A DNA stretch of 64,000 nucleotides from Streptomyces sp. FIT100 (GCF_024584805.1 NZ_CP075715.1:1-64000), one strand, 5' to 3'; shown: positions 1-7,913, counted from the first letter of the stretch. Notes: a model not told the origin generated them from the sequence alone. Made by a program: numbers and translations.

Positions 1-80
1 GGTGACCGTCACCGCCTCGTCGTCAACCCCGGCACGCCACCTCCCGCCCGGCATCACACCCAAGATCCGCCCGTGGCTTA

Positions 81-131
81 GAGGTTGTCTCATGTGGCAA
101 GCTTCGTCGGCTTCTTGTAGTAGCTCAGGGC
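81..131 (-). repeat. Remnant of an IS5-type right end, inverted relative to the intact copy
   Basis: Read on the minus strand this segment encodes a transposase C-terminus (…ALSYYKKPTKLAT-stop) like the end of the transposase at 1678 (…ALTCYKKLAKLTT-stop). Homology stops at about 131, so only the terminal ~50 bp of a second, related IS copy survive. It serves as the left outer inverted repeat of the 81-1687 unit. Confidence 0.7.
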
Positions 132-225
132 AGCCGTGGCCGTGGCCAGGCTTCGGCTTGCCGGTCGCTGCGGTCTACGTACGGGATCTTGAGGCCACGA
201 GCAGCCCGTGGCAGGCTCATGCCGC

Positions 226-810
226 ATGATCGATGAATTCGCGAAGGACAACCTGCACGAGAGACTGCGGCGAGACCGCAAGGCGCTGCTCTGGAAACTC
301 GACGGCTTGTCGGAGTACGACGCCCGCCGACCTTTGACAGCGACCGGGACCACCCTCCTCGGCCTGGTCAAACACGTGGCCAGCGTCGAGGCCAGGTACT
401 TCGGTGAAGTCTTCGACCGGCCGTCCCCGGAACCGCTGCCCCGGTGGCAGGACCACGACGGCAGCGATCTGTGGGCGACTGAGGACGAGACTCGCGATCA
501 GATCATCGAGTCCTACCGACGCACGTGGGAACACTCAGACGCGACGATCGACGAGCTTGCCCTCGACGCCCCCGGCCACGTGCCGTGGTGGCCGGAGCCA
601 CATCGCAACACGAACCTCTTCGCCATCCTGGTCCACGTCCTCGGCGAGACAAACCGGCATGCCGGGCACGCCGACATCCTGCGCGAAGGCGTCGACGGCC
701 GAACCGGGATGCGCCCCGAACACGAGATGCAGATCGATGAAGAAGCCCGCACCGCCTACTGCGCGAAGATCGAGCAGGTCGCCAGGTCGGCCGCATCAGG
801 CAAGGCATAG
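226..810 (+). CDS. DUF664 / DinB-like protein (mycothiol-dependent enzyme superfamily)
   Basis: This is a 194-residue DinB-fold protein of the DUF664 family, whose members are related to mycothiol-dependent maleylpyruvate isomerases and other thiol-dependent enzymes; the substrate here is unknown. Visible features are the N-terminal ALLWKLDGL helix, a histidine in GLVKHVASVE and a second His pair in NRHAGHADILRE. The spacing fits the three-His metal site of DinB-like proteins. I chose ATG 226; an in-frame GTG at 208 is possible, and neither has a good Shine-Dalgarno. A clear paralogue lies at 41363-41956. The gene sits inside the IS-bounded unit 81-1687, directly upstream of the transposase, so it looks like IS cargo rather than part of an operon. 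Confidence 0.85.
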   Translation: MIDEFAKDNLHERLRRDRKALLWKLDGLSEYDARRPLTATGTTLLGLVKHVASVEARYFGEVFDRPSPEPLPRWQDHDGSDLWATEDETRDQIIESYRRTWEHSDATIDELALDAPGHVPWWPEPHRNTNLFAILVHVLGETNRHAGHADILREGVDGRTGMRPEHEMQIDEEARTAYCAKIEQVARSAASGKA

Positions 811-845
811 AAGAGCCGTACCACGTGGCTTGATGTTCGAGCGGC

Positions 846-1678
846 ATGATGCCAGCCGTGAGTGCTGTTCTGTCGAAGCGTCTGGTTCCTGATGAACTCT
901 GGGAGCTGGCCGCCCCGTTGCTGCCGTCGTTCGCTGCTCGTCCGCAAGGTGGTGGGACCGCTCCGTGTGACGAGCGGGCCGTGTTCACGGCAGTGGTGTA
1001 CGTGCTGACCAGCGGCTGTGCCTGGCGGCATCTGCCGCCGACGTTCGGCACGTCGCCTGCCACCGCGCATCGCCGCTTCACGGTATGGACCGAGGCCGGC
1101 CTGTGGCGTCGGCTGCACCGGGCGGTGCTGGACGAACTCGGGGCCCTGGGCGAGGTGGACTGGACCTTGGCGATCGTCGACGCGGCCTCCGTTCGCGTGA
1201 AAAGGAGGGCTCGCTGACCGGGCCGAATCCGGTCGATCGCGGCAAGCAGGGCAGCAAGCTGCACGTGCTGTCCGATGCCCAGGGCATCCCGCTCGCCGTC
1301 GCCGTGTCCGGCGCGAACATGCACGACAGCCTCGCCCTCAAGCCGCTCATCCGCGGCATACCCTCCGTCCGGTCCCGCCGGGGGCCGCGGCGGCGCCGAC
1401 CGGTCAAACTCCGCGCGGACAAGGCGTACTTCTCCGCCGAACACCTGGCCTGGCTGCGTGAGCGCGGGCTTGTCGCGCGCATCGCGCCGCGGCCCGGCAT
1501 CGAGTCCGGCGAACGCCTCGGTCGGCACCGCTGGAAGATCGAACGGTCGATCGCTTGGCCCTTCGGCTACCGCCGCCTCACCGTCCGATACGAACGAAAG
1601 GGCTCGCACTTCCTCGCCTTCCCCGGCCTGGCTGCCGCCCTGACCTGCTACAAGAAGCTGGCGAAACTTACCACGTGA
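846..1678 (+). CDS. IS5-family DDE transposase in two overlapping frames (-1 shift)
   Basis: The N-terminal part (846-1217, 123 aa) carries the IS5-type helix-turn-helix region and the first catalytic Asp in AIVDAAS. The C-terminal part continues in the -1 frame to 1678 with SLTGPNPVDRGKQGSKLHV, the second Asp in GANMHDS and the Glu in RHRWKIERS. The frames meet at GTGAAAAGGAGG (1197-1208), just before the first-frame stop at 1215-1217. IS427-type elements of this family often make the transposase by -1 programmed frameshifting, and the four-A run could slip. A disabling indel is equally possible from sequence alone. Either way the parts together have the full family length. Confidence 0.8.
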
Positions 1679-1690
1679 GACACCCTCTTA

Positions 1691-2080
1691 GTCCCCGGCA
1701 TCGGATACGAGGCAACCGACCGATCGCCCCCTCAACAACATCGATCCACACGAAACGGCCGGGAATACCCCGCCCGGGAACGACCCGACCACAGAGGCCA
1801 GTCCGCAATCCTTCTCACCACCGGACCGGAACGAACTACCGGCCCACGCACACCCGTCCCACATCGTCCGTCATGCATCTTCGTCCCACACAGCGAAAAC
1901 ACCGAACGCCAATGCACACCCGCAAGAACGTCCGACCGATCACCGTCGAACGAAACAAAGACGCCACCACACCCGACCACGGAGACGAAAAATCGCCCCT
2001 TCAATTCAAGTCCCCACGAAGCCAGGCCAGTAGAATCGAGCCCCAACAGACGGAACAGCCGACAGCGAGGAGGCCACGTC
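1691..2080. other. A/C-rich intergenic stretch, no gene recognised
   Basis: About 390 bases between the IS right end and the next gene. Base use is unlike the rest of the window (long A- and C-rich runs, fewer GGC/GCC words). The open frames crossing it are low-complexity Thr/Arg/Pro strings. A clear Shine-Dalgarno (gaggagg) for the next gene occurs at its end. Confidence 0.5.
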
Positions 2081-2614
2081 ATGTCAGATTCCGAACTCGC
2101 CGCACAAGTCGCCGAAAAACTCGAACACACCACCAAGCAAATCGACGAACTCCGCAAACTCAAAACGACACTCGAAGAACTCCAACACCAACTCGGAACC
2201 CGCTCCCGCCAGACGGCTGCCGCGCCCCGACCCGCGGGTGCCGCCCCACCAGGCAAACCGGTGACCGTACCAGCGGCGCGGCGCGCGGAGTCCGCCGCTC
2301 CTCCAGCCGGTGCGGTGTACATGCCCCCGGCCACGACGGCGGGCGGTGGGCGGACGAGGCCGACGGCCACACCCGGCCAAGGCACATCAGGGCAGAAGCG
2401 CTCCACCCGCGCCAGCCGCGTACTCGCCCTACTCAACAAACAACCCCACACCGTCAAACAAATCACACAACTCCTAGCCCAAACACACCCACACGACACA
2501 ACCACCGAAACCGTCATCCGCAACACACTGGAAAACTCCCTCGTCACCAAAGGCCTCGCACACCGAACCAAACAAGGAAGAAGCGTCTACTACACACGCC
2601 CCACACCCGACTAA
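2081..2614 (+). CDS. Hypothetical protein: N-terminal coiled coil and C-terminal winged helix
   Basis: This 177-residue protein is not assigned to a named family. Residues ~3-45 are a charged heptad-rich helix (ELAAQVAEKLEHTTKQ…), predicted coiled coil. Residues ~50-110 are a low-complexity Pro/Ala/Thr linker. Residues ~112-172 (SRVLALLNKQ…VKQITQLLAQ…TVIRNTLENSLVTKGLAHR…GRSVYYTRP) have the helix pattern and β-wing ending of a small winged-helix DNA-binding domain. A strong SD (GAGGAGG) lies 7-8 bases before the ATG. The last third uses A-ending and AC-rich codons (aca, aaa, cac), unlike neighbouring genes, which suggests recent transfer. It follows an IS unit. A role as a small dimeric regulator is inference. 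Confidence 0.65.
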   Translation: MSDSELAAQVAEKLEHTTKQIDELRKLKTTLEELQHQLGTRSRQTAAAPRPAGAAPPGKPVTVPAARRAESAAPPAGAVYMPPATTAGGGRTRPTATPGQGTSGQKRSTRASRVLALLNKQPHTVKQITQLLAQTHPHDTTTETVIRNTLENSLVTKGLAHRTKQGRSVYYTRPTPD

Positions 2615-3328
2615 CATCACCGCAAACAAGGAAAAACCAAACACCGGTAGCCTGGCCGCTGTTGGCCAGTTGGTGAGTTGATCCTGAGTAGCCGTCCGCA
2701 GAGCGCGACTTCACAGCTCCGGCAGGGCGTACCCACGTGGGACGGACTTCCCTGGCACGAGCCTGAGGACCCGCGCGGGGCCTGTGAGCTCCGTAGCGGG
2801 GTGTCCGGGCCAGGCCGGAGGACGCCAGGCAGATGCCATAAGACCAGCCACCTTCAGAAACGGATCGTTTCCGGTCAGTCTGCGGTCACGGGTCGCGGGA
2901 GAGACCTGAGCCAGTGGCATGTCAGTGAGCCCACAGACTTCTGGAGCCGACGAGCCCCGGGCGCTCGGCGAGCCGACGGTCGATCCGCTGCGCGGCCCGT
3001 TCTCCGTCGGCCTGACGTGCCGACCGCTCGCCCAGCGCGATGAGCCGAGGCGGCCGGCCAGGCCCATCGAGCCATGCGGTCTGCGGACGCGGCCGGTTCC
3101 GCGAGCATCCTCACGCCACGTCACGGCATCTGGCTCGCCCGGTCACAGGAGGCACAAGCCTTCCTAGGGAATACTGACCGAATTCTGACCGTATGCCTCA
3201 ACGGTATTGACCGTGGGTGTGGCCGATTCCTACTGTCCGGACAACAGCCATAAGACCGACTGGCGAACTCCCGGTGGGCTCAACCGCATTGCCTCACCGT
3301 GCCGAGACAGATGGAAAGCAAGGCGCAC
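2615..3328. other. Long intergenic region without recognisable genes
   Basis: About 700 bases follow the winged-helix gene. Open frames exist on both strands but none has a familiar motif or convincing start. The segment around 2690-3160 looks like decayed coding DNA. The notable content is the phased repeat/promoter-like block at 3174-3236. Confidence 0.5.
3174..3236 (+). promoter_or_regulatory. 11-bp-phased TGACCG repeats overlapping a promoter-like sequence
   Basis: TGACCG occurs at 3175, 3186 and 3208, spacings of 11 and 22 bp; the skipped position (3197) holds a degenerate CAACGGT. The last copy forms a -35-like TTGACC (3207-3212), followed 18 bp later by TACTGT (3231-3236). Direct heptamers every 11 bp over a -35 region are the hallmark of SARP-family activator sites in Streptomyces, although this motif is not the classical one. 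No SARP gene is in the window. Confidence 0.35.
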
Positions 3329-3463
3329 ATGACCAGGATTCACCGTTTGCCGCTGCTACGTGAGGCCCGTGGCCCGATTGCCACCGGGGCCGGCCCATCG
3401 GCACGTCCCAAGTCCCCGGTCCCGGTCCCGGTCCCGGACAGAGACAAACCCACAGACTGGTAA
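3329..3463 (+). CDS. Possible small ORF (44 aa), unknown
   Basis: A short frame starts at ATG 3329 with a weak upstream AAGG and ends with TAA. It lies 90 bp downstream of the promoter-like block at 3174-3236. The product is basic at its start (MTRIHRLPLLREAR) and ends in a Pro-Val repeat and KPTDW. Codon third-position bias is weak and nothing is recognised. It could be spurious; the CCGGTC hexamer repeat at about 3415-3436 generates the Pro-Val run. Confidence 0.2.
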   Translation: MTRIHRLPLLREARGPIATGAGPSARPKSPVPVPVPDRDKPTDW

Positions 3464-3760
3464 GCGCACGAGGGCCGGGCCATGGGGAGCCCGAGGCCCG
3501 CCGTCGGTACTGAACGGCACCCCGTCTATCCGGCGTGCGTGCGCACACGAACGCACACCCCGGTAACCCGTCAGCGGCCATCCGTCCCGCCGCGTCTGCG
3601 CGCGTAGCGCCATCACGGCCGGTGGCATCGCACCACGCCGCTTCTCACACGTCATCGGCTGGGGCTTCCGGCTGCGCCACCGGACCCCGTCCTTCCCCGG
3701 AACCACGTGAGTACTTCCCCCGTGCCCTCTTTGCGGCCCGGAACCAAGGAGCGCATACGC
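3464..3760. other. Intergenic leader of the fucosidase gene
   Basis: About 300 bases with no gene recognised. AAGGAG (3746-3751) is the Shine-Dalgarno of the fucosidase gene. Confidence 0.4.
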
Positions 3761-5011
3761 ATGACCACGCAGTCATGGTTCGCCGAGGCCAAACTCGGCA
3801 TCTTCGTACACTGGGGGATCTCCTCGGTCCGGGGAATGGCCCTGCCCCGGTCCTCCCTGCCCGGCCAGATCTCGTACGAGGAGTACATGGAACAGCTCCA
3901 CGGGTTCACCGCCGCGCGCTACAGCCCCGACGCCTGGGCGGAGCTTTTCGCCCGCGCCGGAGCGAAGTACGCGGTGATGACCGCGAAGGACCACGACGGG
4001 ATGGCCCTGTGGGACACCGCGTCCACGGATCTGTCGGTCGTCAGGGTCACCCCGGCCCGCAAGGATCTGGTCCGCCCGTTCGCCCGGGCACTGCGCCGGC
4101 GCGGGCTACGCGTCGGGCTGTACTTCTCGCACCACGGCTGGAGTCACGGCCCGTACACGGCGACCCGCCGCTCGCAGCCGCACAGGGAGGCGGCTGAGAG
4201 CGAGTCGGGCGCGGCGCGGGACCACGACGAGGACCGTCGGACGCGGGAGCGGCTCGTGCGCGCGGCCAATCGTGCGCAGGTCCGCGAGTTGGTCGAGAAC
4301 TACCGGCCGGACCTGCTGTGGTTCGACGGTGCGCGGGAGCACGGCCGGGATCAGTGGCGGGCGGATGACTGGGCGGGCATCATCCCCGCCCTCGGTCCGG
4401 AGACGGTCGTCATCGGGCGTACATGCGGCCACGGGGACCACGACACACCGGAACTGGGTACGGCGATCGTCCCGTCCGACGGGTCCTGGGAACTGTGCTA
4501 CCCGCTTGGCGGCGGCAACAGCCACCAGCCCGCCGGCGCTCACCACCCGTCCGTCCGCGAGCTCATAAGCGTCTTCGCGGACACCATCGCCGGCGGCGGC
4601 AACCTCCTGCTCAAGACCAGCCCGCAAGAGGACGGTACGATTCCCCCCGCGGACACGGTCCGCCTCACGGGCCTGGGGCAGTGGATCCGCCGGAACCGCG
4701 AGGCCGTCTACACCACCACCGGTCTGCCCTACGGGTATTTCGACGGCCCGTCAACCCTGGCAAAGGACCGCCGTACGCTGTTCCTCATCTGCGCCCGTAC
4801 GCCCCACGGCCTCATCGAACTGCGAGGGCTGCACAACACACTCCGGCGCGTCTCCGTTCTGAGCACCGGACTGGAACTCCCCTATCACGTGACCGAGGGT
4901 CTGCCCGACTGGAACATCCCGCGTGTCATCCGCATCAAGCCCCCCATCGCTCCCAGTGTCCTGGCCCTCGAACTCCACGGCGAACTCGAGCTCCACCGGA
5001 ACCATCGATAG
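3761..5011 (+). CDS. Alpha-L-fucosidase (GH29 family)
   Basis: A 416-residue glycoside hydrolase that would release L-fucose from fucosylated glycans. The family start is clear (WFAEAKLGIFVHWGISSV), followed by the β/α-barrel blocks YAVMTAKDHDGMALWD and GLYFSHHGW. YRPDLLWFDGA near residues 183-193 contains the conserved Asp that is the GH29 nucleophile. The chain lacks the long C-terminal β-sandwich of many GH29 enzymes. An ATG with AAGGAG nine bases upstream (3761) is preferred over GTG 3707. No signal peptide is visible, so it is probably intracellular or leaves by another route. It is convergent with the GntR gene downstream. Confidence 0.88.
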   Translation: MTTQSWFAEAKLGIFVHWGISSVRGMALPRSSLPGQISYEEYMEQLHGFTAARYSPDAWAELFARAGAKYAVMTAKDHDGMALWDTASTDLSVVRVTPARKDLVRPFARALRRRGLRVGLYFSHHGWSHGPYTATRRSQPHREAAESESGAARDHDEDRRTRERLVRAANRAQVRELVENYRPDLLWFDGAREHGRDQWRADDWAGIIPALGPETVVIGRTCGHGDHDTPELGTAIVPSDGSWELCYPLGGGNSHQPAGAHHPSVRELISVFADTIAGGGNLLLKTSPQEDGTIPPADTVRLTGLGQWIRRNREAVYTTTGLPYGYFDGPSTLAKDRRTLFLICARTPHGLIELRGLHNTLRRVSVLSTGLELPYHVTEGLPDWNIPRVIRIKPPIAPSVLALELHGELELHRNHR

Positions 5012-5106
5012 TCACCCTCGTTCCACCAGGCGTTTCACCCGGCGCCCTCGACCGCAGCCCCCGACCATCGCCGGGACCACCTACCCAGGGCCGCCGCTCT
5101 GCCGCG

Positions 5107-5817
5107 TCAGCGGCTGCCGAGTGTGCGCTTCGGGCGCGGCTCCACCGGTTCGTCCCTGGCTTGTGCCCACAGGGACCGGACATGGCCGAGGTGGCGGGCC
5201 ATGCATGCTTCGGCGGCCGGCGCGTCCCCCGCCAGCATCAGGTCGAGCAGTTCGTGGTGCTCCTGTGCGGAGGCGACGAGCATGCCGAGTTCGTCGAGCC
5301 TGGTGAGGCCGTACAGCCGGGAGCGCTTGCGCAGCTCTCCGACGGTCTCGACCAGACGGTCGTTGCCGGCCAGGGCCAGCAGGCCGAGGTGGAAGCGGCG
5401 GTCCGCGTCCAGGTAGCCGATCAGATGGTGGTTGGTGGCATGCTCCACGATCTCATCGGCTACCGGTCGCAGCGCCTCCAACTGGGTCTCCGTGGCGATC
5501 CGGGTGACCTGTCCGATCGTCGGCACCTCGATCAGCGCCCGGAGTTCGGTGTACTGGTCGAGGTCGCGCTCGCTGACCTCGGTGACCCGGAAGCCCTTGT
5601 TGCGGACGGGTTCGACCAGGCCCTCGCGGGCGAGGTCGAGCATCGCTTCACGGACGGGTGTGGCCGAGATTCCGAAGTCGGCCGCGAGGCCGGGTGCAGA
5701 GTAGACGCGGCCGGGGCGGAGTTCGCCGGCGACGAGCGCGGCGCGCAGGGCGTGGGCGACCTGGTCGCGCAGTCGCTCCTGAGCGGTGATCAGGGTGATC
5801 TGCTTCAGGTCCCCCAT
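5107..5817 (-). CDS. GntR-family regulator (FadR subfamily), probable hydroxyproline-cluster repressor
   Basis: A 236-residue protein with an N-terminal winged helix (LRDQVAHALRAALVAGELRPG … DFGISATPVREAMLDLAREGLVEPV) and a C-terminal all-helical FCD domain (D…RFH…E H…LL), which in this subfamily binds a small carboxylate via metal-coordinating His residues. It is the last gene of the minus-strand hydroxyproline cluster, 126 bp downstream of the epimerase, which is the usual place for the cognate regulator. Candidate operators are ATGTCAC-containing sites at 5857 and 11151. The ligand (hydroxyproline or a pyrroline carboxylate) is inferred from context only. Confidence 0.88.
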   Translation of the reverse strand: MGDLKQITLITAQERLRDQVAHALRAALVAGELRPGRVYSAPGLAADFGISATPVREAMLDLAREGLVEPVRNKGFRVTEVSERDLDQYTELRALIEVPTIGQVTRIATETQLEALRPVADEIVEHATNHHLIGYLDADRRFHLGLLALAGNDRLVETVGELRKRSRLYGLTRLDELGMLVASAQEHHELLDLMLAGDAPAAEACMARHLGHVRSLWAQARDEPVEPRPKRTLGSR

Positions 5818-5856
5818 GGCGCTGCCTCCGTGAATCCAGTGGAGGCCAAGCGTACA

Positions 5857-5865
5857 ATGTCACGT
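5857..5865. promoter_or_regulatory. Candidate GntR operator, ATGTCACGT
   Basis: It lies 40 bp upstream of the GntR start, within TACAATGTCACGT. It shares ATGTCAC(A/G)T with the site in front of the dehydrogenase operon (11151-11159). The core is a short palindrome (ATGT-C-ACRT). The short motif could recur by chance. Confidence 0.3.
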
Positions 5866-5943
5866 CGCGCTGCCCTGAGTTCGGCCAGGTACGTCGACGA
5901 AACCTTCGAAGGCTCGGGCCCGGCGGCGAGGTCGGCGGGGGTG

Positions 5944-6945
5944 TCACAGGAGGAAGCCCCCGGGGAACGGGTCGGCCGGGTCCAGGAAGTACTGTGCGGT
6001 TCCGGTGATCCAGGCGCGGCCGGTGACGGTGGGGACGACGGCGGGGAGTGTGCCGACAGTGGTCTCCCCGACGATGCGGCCGGTGAACTGCGTACCGATG
6101 AAGGACTCGTTGACGAAGTCGCGGCCGACGGGGAGTTCACCGCGGGCGTGGAGCTGGGCCATCCGGGCGCTGGTGCCGGTGCCGCACGGGGAGCGGTCGA
6201 ACCAGCCGGGGTGGATGGCCATGGCGTGCCGGGACCGCGTGGCGTCCGAGCCTGGGGCGGTCAGATAGACGTGCTTGACGCCGCCGATGGCGGGGTTCTC
6301 TGGGTGAACGGGCCGGGCGGTGGCGTTGATCGCGTCCATGAGGGCCAGTCCGGCGGCGAGCAGGTCGTCCTTGCGGTCACGGTCGAAGGGGAGGCCGAGG
6401 GTGTCCAGGGGGACGAACGCGTAGAAGTTGCCGCCGTACGCCAGGTCGTAGGTGACCGTGCCGTGTCCCGGTACGTCGGCCTTGCGGTCGAGGCCGACGC
6501 AGAAGGACGGCACGTTGGTGAGGGTGACGGACGTGGCCGCGCCGTCCTCGACCCGCACGTCCACGGCGACGAGTCCGGCGGGGGTGTCGAGGCGGATGGT
6601 GGTGACGGGTTCGGTGACGGGCACCATGCCGGTCTCGACGAGGACGGTGGCGACGCCGATGGTGCCGTGGCCGCACATGGGCAGCAGTCCGGACACCTCG
6701 ATGTAGAGCACCCCGTAGTCGGCGTCGGGGCGGGTGGGCGGCTGCAGGATCGCGCCGCTCATGGCGGAGTGGCCGCGCGGCTCGTACGTCAGCAGGGTGC
6801 GGAGGTGGTCCAGGTGCTCGATGAAGTGGAGTCGGCGTTCGGCCATGGTGGCGCCCGGGACGACGCCGACGCCGCCGGTGATGACGCGGGTCGGCATGCC
6901 CTCGGTGTGCGAGTCGACGGCGTGGTAGACGTGGCGGGTGCGCAT
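5944..6945 (-). CDS. 4-hydroxyproline 2-epimerase (proline racemase superfamily)
   Basis: A 333-residue enzyme that interconverts trans-4-hydroxy-L-proline and cis-4-hydroxy-D-proline, the first step of bacterial hydroxyproline degradation. Both catalytic cysteines are present: Cys91 in MCGHGTIG and Cys254 in DRSPCGTGTSARMA. This places it with two-Cys racemases/epimerases and not with the dehydratase-type paralogues that lack one. The length is typical. The choice of hydroxyproline over proline rests on the adjacent deaminase and D-amino-acid dehydrogenase genes. It lies 57 bp downstream of the deaminase gene. ATG 6945 has GGAG upstream. Confidence 0.88.
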   Translation of the reverse strand: MRTRHVYHAVDSHTEGMPTRVITGGVGVVPGATMAERRLHFIEHLDHLRTLLTYEPRGHSAMSGAILQPPTRPDADYGVLYIEVSGLLPMCGHGTIGVATVLVETGMVPVTEPVTTIRLDTPAGLVAVDVRVEDGAATSVTLTNVPSFCVGLDRKADVPGHGTVTYDLAYGGNFYAFVPLDTLGLPFDRDRKDDLLAAGLALMDAINATARPVHPENPAIGGVKHVYLTAPGSDATRSRHAMAIHPGWFDRSPCGTGTSARMAQLHARGELPVGRDFVNESFIGTQFTGRIVGETTVGTLPAVVPTVTGRAWITGTAQYFLDPADPFPGGFLL

Positions 6946-6984
6946 GAGGTCTCCTTCTCGGTGTTCCTCGGTCGCTTCCGGCTG

Positions 6985-7024
6985 GTGGAGGCCCTCGGCG
7001 AATCAGTGGAGGCCCTCGGCGAAT
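6985..7024. repeat. 19-bp direct repeat (21-bp period) at the 3' end of the deaminase gene
   Basis: GTGGAGGCCCTCGGCGAAT occurs at 6985-7003 and 7006-7024. The second copy encodes the last residues FAEGL of the deaminase. The first copy lies beyond its stop codon (7003-7005), in the spacer before the epimerase. It is a recent tandem microduplication spanning the stop. Confidence 0.8.
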
Positions 7025-7905
7025 GCCTTCTCGGTGGCGGCGCGTACGGCCGACTTCTGTTCGCCGGTCAGCGGTGAGCGCGGCGGTCGGGTGGGGCCGC
7101 CGGGACGGCCCGCGAGGTCCATGGAGACCTTGATGGCCTGGACGAACTCGGTCTTCGAGTCCCAGCGCAGCAATGGGTGCAGGGATTTGTAGAGCGGCAG
7201 CGCGGTGTCCAGGTCGCCGGCGACGGCTGCGTGGTAGAGCGTGGCGCAGGAGGCGGGCAGTGCGTTGGGGTATCCGGCGATCCAGCCGACCGCGCCGGCG
7301 AGGGCGAGTTCGAGCAGGACGTCGTCGGCGCCGACCAGCAGGTCGAGACCCGGGGCGAGTTCGGCGATCTCGTAGGCCCGGCGGACGTCGCCGCTGAACT
7401 CCTTGACGGCGACGATGCTCCCCTCGCCGTGCAGGCGGGCGAGCAGGGCCGGGGTGAGGTCGGTCCTGGTGTCGTGCGGGTTGTTGTACGCGACGACGGG
7501 CAGGCCGCTGCGTGCGACCTCGGCGTAGTGGGCGGCGACCGCTTCCTCACCTGCGCGGTAGGCGTTGGGCGGCAGGAGGAGCACGGATCCGGCTCCGGCC
7601 TCGGCGGCCTGGTCGGCCCAGCGGCGGGCTTCGGCGCTGCCGTAGGCGGCGACTCCGGGCATCACGCGCATCCCGTCGCCCGCCGCCTCGACCGCGGTGT
7701 GGACGACGCGGGCGCGTTCGTCGTCGGTGAGCGTCTGGTACTCGCCCAGGGAGCCGTTCGGGACGACACCGTCGCAGCCGTTCGCGATCAGCCAGGCGAC
7801 GTGCTCGGCGTAGGCGTCGTAGTCGATGGAGAGGTCGTCGTGCAGCGGCAGGGCGGTGGCGACCATGATGCCGTGCCAGGGGCGCGTACGGGGTGCCGGT
7901 GCCAT
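7003..7905 (-). CDS. DapA-family 1-pyrroline-4-hydroxy-2-carboxylate deaminase (hydroxyproline pathway)
   Basis: A 300-residue (β/α)8 lyase of the dihydrodipicolinate synthase/N-acetylneuraminate lyase family. The Schiff-base Lys is in VAVKEFSGD (~residue 165), the family Tyr in VVAYNNP, and the phosphate-like loop in NGSLGEYQTL. In hydroxyproline clusters this family deaminates pyrroline-4-hydroxy-2-carboxylate to α-ketoglutarate semialdehyde; that specificity is assigned here from context. ATG 7905 has AAGGAG upstream. A run of 7-bp repeats occupies the leader (7914-7955). The 3' end carries a 21-bp tandem duplication just past the stop. Confidence 0.85.
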   Translation of the reverse strand: MAPAPRTRPWHGIMVATALPLHDDLSIDYDAYAEHVAWLIANGCDGVVPNGSLGEYQTLTDDERARVVHTAVEAAGDGMRVMPGVAAYGSAEARRWADQAAEAGAGSVLLLPPNAYRAGEEAVAAHYAEVARSGLPVVAYNNPHDTRTDLTPALLARLHGEGSIVAVKEFSGDVRRAYEIAELAPGLDLLVGADDVLLELALAGAVGWIAGYPNALPASCATLYHAAVAGDLDTALPLYKSLHPLLRWDSKTEFVQAIKVSMDLAGRPGGPTRPPRSPLTGEQKSAVRAATEKAFAEGLH

Positions 7906-7913
7906 AGCAACTC

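Larger units (their letters stand above)
81..1687. mobile_element. Composite IS5-type unit carrying a DUF664 gene, flanked by TTA direct repeats
   Basis: Both outer ends are copies of the same IS end in inverted orientation. Bases 81-131 match the reverse complement of 1637-1687 at about 43 of 51 positions; both begin GAGG(T/G)TGTCTCA. Immediately outside are TTA (78-80) and TTA (1688-1690), which fits the 3-bp TNA target duplication of the IS427 group of the IS5 family. Between the ends lie a DUF664/DinB gene (226-810) and a transposase (846-1678). The internal left end of the IS proper, near 810-828, is degenerate (it shares GAG and CACGTGG with the right end). The inference is that two 'right' ends mobilised the gene together with the IS. 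An alternative is two independent insertions with a chance TTA. Confidence 0.6.

Noticed and set aside
1..81. Open frame at the left edge ending in TAG at 79-81, possibly the tail of an upstream gene
   Set aside because: Only 26 codons are visible and no family is recognisable. The stop would be the same with or without the IS unit, so no truncation can be claimed.
1555..2676. Long plus-strand frame rich in Thr, Arg and Pro
   Set aside because: It crosses the IS end, the A/C-rich spacer and the winged-helix gene in the wrong frame; no motif, and the composition explains the openness.
2678..3167. Several 70-140-codon frames on both strands
   Set aside because: They overlap each other, have no recognisable content, no good SD and no coding-type third-position pattern.
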